Source of the DNA: Acidobacteriota bacterium
Lineage (GTDB): Bacteria > Acidobacteriota > Terriglobia > Acidiferrales > UBA7541
Reading direction: 5' to 3'
DNA length: 11,178 nucleotides
Assembly: GCA_003224195.1 (NCBI GenBank)
Contig: QHYP01000009.1
Coordinates: 1 to 11,178, forward strand
In this document: positions 6,271 to 11,178 of the stretch, one piece after another
Position numbering within the stretch: position 1 is the stretch's first letter
How the letters are laid out: each line of letters opens with the position of its first letter
The notes under the pieces: generated by a model
What the model saw: only the letters and a program-made list of their open reading frames with translations
What the model was told of the DNA's origin: nothing
The model's database searches: none
Translations under genes and position numbers: made by a program

Positions 6271-7632
6271 ATGCCTCGAACGCCTCGTGCCATGAACCCC
6301 GTCCAGCCCGCCACCCATACGCCCAAATCAGAGGCTCTTGCGGCGCCCCGGGATACCCTTACCATCACCGACAATCGCACCGGGAAGCAGTATGAAATCC
6401 CCATCACCAACGGCGCCATCCGCGCCCTGGACCTCCGCCAGATCAAGGTGGATCCCCGCGAATTCGGGATGATGAGCTACGACCCGGCCTTCAACAACAC
6501 CGCCTCGTGCATCAGCCACGTCACCTACATCGACGGCGATGTCGGCATCCTCCGCTACCGCGGCTATCCTATCGAAGAGCTTGCTGAAAAGAGCACCTAC
6601 CTCGAAACCGCCTACCTGCTGCTCTTCGCGGAGTTGCCCAACGCCACCCAGCTCAAAGATTGGATCTGGCACATCACGCATCACACCTTTATCCACGAAA
6701 GCATCAAAAAGTTCCTTGACGGCTTCCACTACGACGCCCACCCCATGGGCATGCTTATCTCTACCATCGCCGCGCTGTCCACTTTCTATCCGGACGCCAA
6801 AGACATCTTCAACAAAGACTCCCGCCTGAAGCAGACCTGGCGCCTCATCGGCAAGATGCCCACGCTCGCCGGATTCGCCTATCGCCACAGCCTGGGCATG
6901 CCGTTCGTCTATCCCGACAACGAACTCAGTTATCCGGGCAACTTTCTCAACATGCTCTTCCGCACCACTGAGCTCAAATACCACCCGAATCCCACGCTCG
7001 AGCGCGCCCTCGACGTGCTCTTCATCCTGCACGCCGATCACGAACAGAATTGCTCGGCGAATGCCATGCGTTGCGTCGGCAGCTCGCACGTGGATCCCTA
7101 TTCCGCCACCGCCGCGGCCACTGCCGCCCTCTATGGACCGCTTCATGGCGGAGCCAACGAAGAAGTTCTCGCCATGCTGATGGAAATCGGCTCGGTGCAG
7201 AAGGTTCCGGACTTCATCAAGCGCGTGAAGGCCGGCGAGCAGCGTCTGATGGGCTTCGGCCACCGCGTTTACAAGAACTACGATCCCCGCGCGCGCCTCA
7301 TCAAGCGCATCGCCTACGAAGTCTTCGAGCTCATGGGCAAGAATCCGCTCCTCGAGATCGCCCTCGAATGCGAGCGCATCGCCCTTGAAGACGATTACTT
7401 CGTCAAACGCAAGCTTTACCCGAACGTGGACTTCTACACCGGCCTCATCTACCAGTCCATGGGCTTCCCCATGACAATGTTCCCGGTGCTCTTCGCCATT
7501 CCGCGCACCTCTGGCTGGATCGCGCAGTGGGAAGAGATGCTTCTGGACCCCGAGCAGAAGATCGCCCGCCCGCGCCAGATCTACGCCGGGCAAGATACTC
7601 GCAGTTACGTTCCCATCGAACAGCGTGCCTGA
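6271..7632 (+). CDS. gltA: Citrate synthase
   Basis: Condenses acetyl-CoA with oxaloacetate to citrate, the entry step of the TCA cycle, in the cytoplasm. From ATG 6271 the protein has 453 residues. All three catalytic residues are present: His292 in GPLHGGANE, His331 in the signature GFGHRVYKNYDPR, and Asp387 in PNVDFYTG, matching His264, His305 and Asp362 of E. coli GltA. The conserved blocks DVGILRYRGYPIEELAE and CSANAMRCVGSSHVDPYS also fit. The frame is open upstream to 6100, but that extension overlaps the divergent pirin promoter and Shine-Dalgarno and has no family resemblance. ATG 6271 has GGAG at 6258-6261 nine bases upstream; ATG 6292 is also in frame but lacks a Shine-Dalgarno. A weak -10-like TAGAGT lies at 6237-6242 with a poor -35, so the promoter is not established. 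2-methylcitrate synthase is a possible alternative, but no other prp gene is present here. Confidence 0.94.
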   Translation: MPRTPRAMNPVQPATHTPKSEALAAPRDTLTITDNRTGKQYEIPITNGAIRALDLRQIKVDPREFGMMSYDPAFNNTASCISHVTYIDGDVGILRYRGYPIEELAEKSTYLETAYLLLFAELPNATQLKDWIWHITHHTFIHESIKKFLDGFHYDAHPMGMLISTIAALSTFYPDAKDIFNKDSRLKQTWRLIGKMPTLAGFAYRHSLGMPFVYPDNELSYPGNFLNMLFRTTELKYHPNPTLERALDVLFILHADHEQNCSANAMRCVGSSHVDPYSATAAATAALYGPLHGGANEEVLAMLMEIGSVQKVPDFIKRVKAGEQRLMGFGHRVYKNYDPRARLIKRIAYEVFELMGKNPLLEIALECERIALEDDYFVKRKLYPNVDFYTGLIYQSMGFPMTMFPVLFAIPRTSGWIAQWEEMLLDPEQKIARPRQIYAGQDTRSYVPIEQRA

Positions 7633-7710
7633 ATCCCGCGCTCCCTTTTCGGCCTTGGCTTGTGGGGGAACGGCGATCCTTCCCGCCTCCCCCTCGAACA
7701 TCAAAAATGC

Positions 7711-7738
7711 TTGAAAGCGCGCTAATCTCTGGTACAAG
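7711..7738 (+). promoter_or_regulatory. Candidate promoter of the Mla-type operon
   Basis: TTGAAA (7711-7716, 5/6 of the -35 consensus) and TACAAG (7733-7738, 4/6 of the -10) are 16 bases apart. Transcription would start near 7745, about 124 bases before the first start codon. No better pair is seen between citrate synthase and the STAS gene. Confidence 0.45.
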
Positions 7739-7762
7739 TGTGACCATACAGGCTTACCGGTA

Positions 7763-7778
7763 GTCAGTTTGGACTGAC
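7763..7778 (+). repeat. Short perfect inverted repeat in the operon leader
   Basis: GTCAGT (7763-7768) and ACTGAC (7773-7778) are a perfect inverted repeat around TTGG, about 20 bases after the predicted transcription start. It could be an RNA hairpin or an operator. No T tract follows, so it is not a terminator. Confidence 0.4.
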
Positions 7779-7868
7779 GGCGTTCCGCCTGGAGCCGGCC
7801 GCGACGCGCCTTCGCAGCCGCATCTCAGCTTCGTCAGCCGGCGAGCGCATGCCTCAAGGAGCAGACTC

Positions 7869-8201
7869 TTGGAAATCTCAACGCGGCAATCGGGCGCGGC
7901 AATTGTCATGGATGTTGCTGGCGACATCAACCTCTACAACTCGCCGCAGGTGCGCTCCGCCCTGCTCAAAGCGGTGAGCGACGCCCAGGGCGCCCAAGTA
8001 ATCGTAAACTTGCACGCTGTCCGCTATATTGATAGCTCCGGTGTCGCCAGTTTGATCGAAGGGCTCAAGGCGTCCCGCGAAGCCGGCTCGCGGCTGACTC
8101 TCGTGGGACTAAGCCGCATGGTTCGCGAGGTGCTCGAACTGACTCGCGTGTTGAAGCTCTTCGACGTGCAGGAAAATGAGGAACCGGCGCAGAGCGCGTG
8201 A
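7869..8201 (+). CDS. STAS domain protein, MlaB-like
   Basis: 110 residues, a single STAS domain (about 3-100) of the anti-sigma-factor-antagonist fold. VAGDINLYNSPQVRSALL is the usual first strand-helix region, and YIDSSGVASLIEGL (53-66) contains the Asp55-Ser56-Ser57-Gly58 loop that SpoIIAA-type proteins phosphorylate. The start is TTG 7869, supported by AAGGAG at 7856-7861, seven bases upstream; no ATG or GTG fits. It is the first gene of a transporter operon and lies 64 bases before the permease gene, so the best role is the MlaB-type cytoplasmic subunit that binds the MlaF ATPase. E. coli MlaB lacks an obvious phosphorylation role, so the intact DSSG loop is notable. A free anti-anti-sigma factor is the alternative, but no kinase or sigma gene is nearby. 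Confidence 0.8.
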   Translation: MEISTRQSGAAIVMDVAGDINLYNSPQVRSALLKAVSDAQGAQVIVNLHAVRYIDSSGVASLIEGLKASREAGSRLTLVGLSRMVREVLELTRVLKLFDVQENEEPAQSA

Positions 8202-8265
8202 ATGCTCGCTTGCTTTCATTCGGGGACAGGCCTGAGGCGGTTTGGTCACACCTTCCGGAGGGCTC

Positions 8266-9063
8266 TTGGAACTCACCGTACGCATCGGCCGCGCGACGCT
8301 CGCCGGCCTCGCCTATCTGGGAGGGCTGGCCCGGCTCGGCCTGCGCGCCGCCTACTATGCTTTCGTTGCGCCGTTCCGCGGCAAGCCGATGCGTTTCCAG
8401 CGCGCCGTGCATCAGTCCATGGCCGTCGGGGTCGAGGCCCTTCCCATTCTCTCGCTGATTTCGTTTTTCATCGGCGTGATCCTCGCGCTCCAGGGCGCCT
8501 ACGAGCTGCGCAAATTCGGCGCCCTGAACTACGTCTCGAGCGCCGTGGCCATCTCCATGACGCGCGAACTTGGCCCGCTCATCACCGCGATTGTCGTCAT
8601 TGGCCGCTCCGGCTCGGCATTTGCGGCCGAAATCGGCACCATGAAGGTCACCGAGGAAATCGACGCCCTGGAAACCATGGCGCTCGATCCCGTCCAGTTT
8701 CTCGTCATGCCCAAATTCCTTGCCATGGCGCTCATGCTTCCCTGTTTGACCACCTGGGCCGACTCCATGGGCGTTTTCGGCGGCGCGCTCTTCGGTGTCG
8801 CGGGCGCAGGTTTCACCTTCCGCGGCTATCTTCTCTCGACCTTCGATGCTCTCCAGCTTCGCGACATCACCACGGGCCTGATCAAAAGCATTGTCTTTGG
8901 CGGTACGATTACCGCAGTGGGGTGCTACGAAGGGTTCCGCACCGGAGCCGGCCCCGAGCAGGTGGGCCGCTCGACGACTTCCGCGGTCGTTGCATCCATT
9001 TTTCTTGTCATCGCCGTGGATCTTGTTTTCACGGCCATGTTTTACGTTCTGGGAAGAGGTTGA
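8266..9063 (+). CDS. mlaE: MlaE-family ABC transporter permease (lipid transport)
   Basis: 265 residues from TTG 8266, typical for MlaE (about 260). MlaE is the inner-membrane permease of the MCE/Mla phospholipid transporter and dimerises with MlaF beneath it. An amphipathic N-terminal helix (about 1-37) is followed by roughly five hydrophobic segments. The family core is clear: FGALNYVSSAVAISMTRELG (84-103), IGRSGSAFAAEIGTMKVTEE (112-131) with IDALE just after, then MALDP and the GG-rich WADSMGVFGGALFG block. TTG 8266 has GGAGG at 8257-8261, four bases upstream. A TTG at 8242 (GAGG at 8234-8237) would add eight residues and cannot be excluded. The stop TGA at 9061-9063 is the first part of a hairpin. 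The gene lies between the STAS gene and the ATPase gene and is co-directional with both. Confidence 0.9.
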   Translation: MELTVRIGRATLAGLAYLGGLARLGLRAAYYAFVAPFRGKPMRFQRAVHQSMAVGVEALPILSLISFFIGVILALQGAYELRKFGALNYVSSAVAISMTRELGPLITAIVVIGRSGSAFAAEIGTMKVTEEIDALETMALDPVQFLVMPKFLAMALMLPCLTTWADSMGVFGGALFGVAGAGFTFRGYLLSTFDALQLRDITTGLIKSIVFGGTITAVGCYEGFRTGAGPEQVGRSTTSAVVASIFLVIAVDLVFTAMFYVLGRG

Positions 9064-9099
9064 CCGCTTGCGGTCACGCTGAGAGTTGACCGCTTGCGG
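9059..9099 (+). repeat. 15-base direct repeat with a palindrome over the mlaE stop codon
   Basis: GTTGACCGCTTGCGG occurs at 9059-9073 and again at 9085-9099, a period of 26 bases. The first copy continues into a perfect inverted repeat, TGACCGCTTGCGGTCA (9061-9076), which starts exactly on the mlaE stop codon and can fold as a 6-bp stem with a CTTG tetraloop. The second copy keeps only the 9-base core CCGCTTGCGG-type dyad. It sits between permease and ATPase genes. Confidence 0.75.
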
Positions 9100-9172
9100 A
9101 GTTTCGCGCTTGGCGTTTACCCCGACCTGTCCCGGCTCTATCGAGATAAAATCGGGGCGGTCAAGCATAAAA

Positions 9173-10042
9173 ATGAACGAGCAGATTCCGCCCCGCAACG
9201 CCGCGCCGGGCCTCGAACCCGAAACGGTCATCTCCGTCCGCGATCTTCGTGTGCAATTTGGCGATCGCGAGGTCCTCCACGGCATCGACCTCGATGTCGG
9301 CCGCGGGGAAACCCTTGTCATCCTCGGCGGTTCCGGTTCCGGCAAGAGCACGCTCCTCCGCGTTCTTGTCGGCCTTCAGGAGCCGAGTGGCGGCCATATC
9401 CACATCAGAGACGTGGATCTCTGCCGCGCGACCCCCGCCGAACTCGCTGCCTACCGCAAGACGCTCGGCATCTCCTTCCAGGGAGGCGCCTTGTTCAACT
9501 CCATGACCGTTGCCGAAAACGTCGCTCTGCCTCTTCGCGAGCACACTTCCCTCGAAGAATCCACGATCCAGATCATGGTCCGGTTGAAGCTGGAAGAAGT
9601 CGGCTTGGCCGGCTTCGAAGACTATTTCCCTTCGCAGCTCAGCGGCGGCATGAGGAAGCGCGCGGCGGTTGCGCGCGCCCTCGCCATGGATCCGGAAATC
9701 CTGTTCTTCGACGAGCCGTCCGCGGGTCTCGATCCCATCATCGCCGCCGGTATCGACCAGCTCATTCTCCGACTGAAGGAGGCCTTTCACATGACCGTGA
9801 TCGTCGTCACCCACGAGCTGGCCAGCGCCTTCCTGATCGCCGACCGCATGGTCCTGATCGAAAAGGGCAATATCATTGCCTCCGGCCCCCCCGCCGAGTT
9901 CCAGGCCAGCACGCATCCGCGCGTCCGGCAGTTTCTCGACCGCGTGGCCGAGCCTGAAATCGAGGACGAACTGGATTATCTGCAGCTCCTGACCGAAACG
10001 CTGGGCGCAGGCCGGCGTCCGCGGGGCAGCAAGGTGAGGTGA
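9173..10042 (+). CDS. mlaF: MlaF-family ABC transporter ATP-binding protein
   Basis: 289 residues from ATG 9173. It is the cytoplasmic ATPase that powers the MlaE permease. All ABC motifs are present: Walker A GGSGSGKST (52-60), Q-loop in SFQGGALFNSMTVAEN, signature LSGGMRKR, Walker B ILFFDEPSAGLDP, and the switch histidine in VVTHEL. SFQ-GALF and LSGGMRKRAA are characteristic of the MlaF/MCE-type ATPases rather than generic importers. The last roughly 35 residues (after the conserved HPRVRQFLDR region) form an acidic then basic tail, a place where MlaF proteins contact partners. The frame is open upstream to a TTG at 9086, but those 29 residues have no resemblance to the family, so I choose ATG 9173 despite a poor Shine-Dalgarno (GGGGCGG at 9154-9160, 12 bases away). 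The stop lies three bases before the next gene, so translation is probably coupled. Confidence 0.93.
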   Translation: MNEQIPPRNAAPGLEPETVISVRDLRVQFGDREVLHGIDLDVGRGETLVILGGSGSGKSTLLRVLVGLQEPSGGHIHIRDVDLCRATPAELAAYRKTLGISFQGGALFNSMTVAENVALPLREHTSLEESTIQIMVRLKLEEVGLAGFEDYFPSQLSGGMRKRAAVARALAMDPEILFFDEPSAGLDPIIAAGIDQLILRLKEAFHMTVIVVTHELASAFLIADRMVLIEKGNIIASGPPAEFQASTHPRVRQFLDRVAEPEIEDELDYLQLLTETLGAGRRPRGSKVR

Positions 10043-10045
10043 AGC

Positions 10046-11002
10046 ATGGATCCCAGACGCGAACAAGCTCTCGTCGGACTTTTCGTCCTTGTCGCTGCCG
10101 GCGTCTTGATCTTTACGGTCTTCACGCTCACCGGCGGGTTCCGCGGCTCGGCCGTTACCTACCGCGCGAACTTTCCTTTCGCCGGCGGCCTCGAACCAGG
10201 CGCCACGGTCCGGTACGCCGGCGGACCGAAGGTAGGCCGCGTCGAACAACTTCGCCTTAACCCCAAGGACCCCGCGCGCATTGAAATCACCTTCAGCGTC
10301 CAGGCTGGCACTCCCGTTAAGACGGACAGCGTGGTGAAGATCATGAGCCTCAGCCCCCTCGGCGAAAATCATCTTGAAATCACGCCGGGAAGTGCGCAAG
10401 CCGGCGCCGCCCCCTCGGGATCTCTCCTCCGCTCGGAACCCTACGTGGACTTTAACGCCATCACCGGCCAGCTCAACGCTCTCGGCCCGAAGGTCGCCGA
10501 GCTCGTCTCCACCCTCAACGACCGCGCCAGCGAACTCAAGGAGACCGTCACGCGCGTGAACGATCTCCTGAACACCCGGAATCGCGCCAATCTGGGCGCC
10601 AGCCTCGGCCACGTGCGCGGCATGCTCGAAGAAGACCGGCCGCGCATCAAATCTTCGCTCGAACACGTGGACACAGCCGCCGCCAAGCTCAGCCCGCTTC
10701 TCGACGATTTCCGAAAGACGGTCGCGGATGCCCAGCAGGCTCTCCAACACGCCGACGCCATGATTGGGGAAGACCGGCCCGAGTTACGCCAAGCGCTCAA
10801 GGAACTACAGCGGGCTCTCGTCTCTGCCCAGAGCGTCACCGGCCAGCTCGACCGCACGCTCGATGCCAACTCCGAGAATGTCGACGAGCTCCTCGAAAAC
10901 CTGCGTCACACTTCCGAAAATCTCAAGGAGTTTACGGACACGATTAAGTCGCGCCCCTCGTCTCTCCTGCGCTCTTCCGCGCCCAAGGACCCCAAGCCAT
11001 GA
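10046..11002 (+). CDS. MlaD-like MCE domain protein with long helical tail
   Basis: 318 residues. One N-terminal membrane segment (about 8-28, LVGLFVLVAAGVLIFTVFTL) anchors it in the inner membrane with the rest in the periplasm. A single MCE domain follows (about 37-115), with FPFAGGLEPGATVRYAGGPK and VGRVEQLRL, and PLGENHLEITPG at its end. MCE domains form hexameric rings with a central lipid pore in MlaD. Residues about 125-310 are helical and repetitive, alternating hydrophobic and charged positions with several DRP/EDRPxxxxxL segments (EDRPRIKSSL and EDRPELRQAL). E. coli MlaD is about 183 residues, so this tail is extra. ATG 10046 follows the mlaF stop by three bases, with AGGTGAGG just upstream inside the mlaF end. 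Its own stop overlaps the next start as ATGA. It is the substrate-handling subunit of this transporter. Confidence 0.9.
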   Translation: MDPRREQALVGLFVLVAAGVLIFTVFTLTGGFRGSAVTYRANFPFAGGLEPGATVRYAGGPKVGRVEQLRLNPKDPARIEITFSVQAGTPVKTDSVVKIMSLSPLGENHLEITPGSAQAGAAPSGSLLRSEPYVDFNAITGQLNALGPKVAELVSTLNDRASELKETVTRVNDLLNTRNRANLGASLGHVRGMLEEDRPRIKSSLEHVDTAAAKLSPLLDDFRKTVADAQQALQHADAMIGEDRPELRQALKELQRALVSAQSVTGQLDRTLDANSENVDELLENLRHTSENLKEFTDTIKSRPSSLLRSSAPKDPKP

Positions 11003-11178
11003 AACTCGTCTTGCCAGGCCATTCCGCGACCCGCTCTTTGATTCCATGGAAGCAAGCCGCTCCCTGCTGTCTGCTCTTGCTGTGTTCCATCGTTCTCACC
11101 GCTTGTGGCTCATCCCGTCCGATCCGCTACCACTCCATCGATCTGCCGCCACGCGCGCACAATCAAGCCGCGCCCGAT
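10999..11178 (+). CDS. Lipoprotein, probable ABC-transport auxiliary component (PqiC/YmbA-like), N-terminal part
   Basis: The first 60 codons are visible; the gene runs off the right edge. The start ATG 10999 overlaps the stop of the MCE gene (ATGA), showing translational coupling. The N-terminus has basic residues, then the hydrophobic stretch CCLLLLCSIVLTAC with the lipobox LTAC; Cys36 (codon 11104-11106) would be lipidated. Gly at +2 is compatible with outer-membrane sorting. The start of the mature protein, CGSSRPIRYHSIDLPP, resembles the opening of ABC-type transport auxiliary lipoproteins (PqiC/YmbA group), which often follow MCE genes. The signal is long (35 residues before Cys); an in-frame TTG at 11038 would shorten it. 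The lipoprotein call is firm; the family name rests on a short motif and position. Confidence 0.75.
   Translation, partial: MKLVLPGHSATRSLIPWKQAAPCCLLLLCSIVLTACGSSRPIRYHSIDLPPRAHNQAAPD

Larger units (their letters stand above)
7633..7868. other. Intergenic region with the likely mla operon promoter and leader
   Basis: These 236 bases follow citrate synthase. A GGGGGA/TCCCCC pairing (7664-7669 with 7688-7693) has no T tract, so I do not call a terminator. A promoter candidate lies at 7711-7738, and the roughly 120-base leader behind it contains a short perfect hairpin at 7763-7778. No small gene with a supported start is seen. Confidence 0.5.

Noticed and set aside
7664..7693. Possible terminator after citrate synthase
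   Set aside because: Only a 6-bp GGGGGA/TCCCCC pairing with an 18-base loop and no T tract follows, which is too weak to call.
6328..7737. Reverse-strand open frame of 469 codons opposite citrate synthase
   Set aside because: A composition shadow of gltA; it has no family features and would run across the mla operon promoter region.
9147..9152. TAAAAT as an internal -10 upstream of mlaF
   Set aside because: No -35-like hexamer lies 16-18 bases upstream, so a separate mlaF promoter is not supported.
9161..10750. Reverse-strand open frame of 529 codons across mlaF and the MCE gene
   Set aside because: It spans two well-supported genes on the other strand and has no recognisable domain.

Overview
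The window is GC-rich chromosomal DNA, with strong G/C bias at third codon positions and long mirror-image open frames on the opposite strand of almost every gene. It looks like a Gram-negative-type (diderm) bacterium. The mix of genes suggests an Acidobacteriota (Terriglobia-like) genome: a PilZ-type domain fused to a long coiled coil and carrying a 'VGVE...NVWGI..PPEDW' tail, an S9 peptidase, a GltA-type citrate synthase, and an MCE/Mla-type lipid transport operon with several TTG starts. That placement is inference from family resemblance only. I see no mobile element, CRISPR array, tRNA, rRNA or phage gene.

Layout. Positions 1-735 hold the C-terminal catalytic part of a prolyl-oligopeptidase-family (S9) serine peptidase, cut by the window edge. 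Positions 893-2461 encode a protein with a degenerate N-terminal PilZ-like domain, a Pro/Ala linker and a very long coiled coil. A 318-base gene-free stretch (2462-2779) holds several hairpins and a parS-like 16-mer. Ribonuclease R (rnr, 2780-5329) follows and converges on a pirin gene (complement of 5381-6079); the 51-base gap between them contains a hairpin that looks like a bidirectional terminator. Pirin has a textbook promoter (TTGACA-17-TATTGT) and a strong Shine-Dalgarno, and is divergent from citrate synthase (gltA, best start 6271, end 7632).

From about 7711 to the right edge there is one tightly packed operon for an MCE-type ABC lipid transporter: a STAS protein (MlaB-like), an MlaE permease, an MlaF ATPase, an MlaD-like MCE protein with a long helical tail, and the first 60 codons of a lipoprotein that looks like the ABC-transport auxiliary (PqiC/YmbA-like) component. 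In known Mla systems the permease and ATPase form the inner-membrane engine, the STAS subunit stabilises or controls the ATPase, and the MCE protein forms a periplasmic ring or tube for phospholipids. The lipoprotein here would probably sit at the outer membrane. The operon runs off the window, so other partners may follow.

I found no clearly new system. The points most worth a second look are: the PilZ/coiled-coil fusion; the MCE operon with a long-tailed MCE protein, a phosphorylatable-looking STAS protein and a PqiC-like lipoprotein; the hairpin over the mlaE stop codon with its 15-base direct repeat; the parS-like site upstream of rnr; and the pirin/citrate synthase divergent pair.
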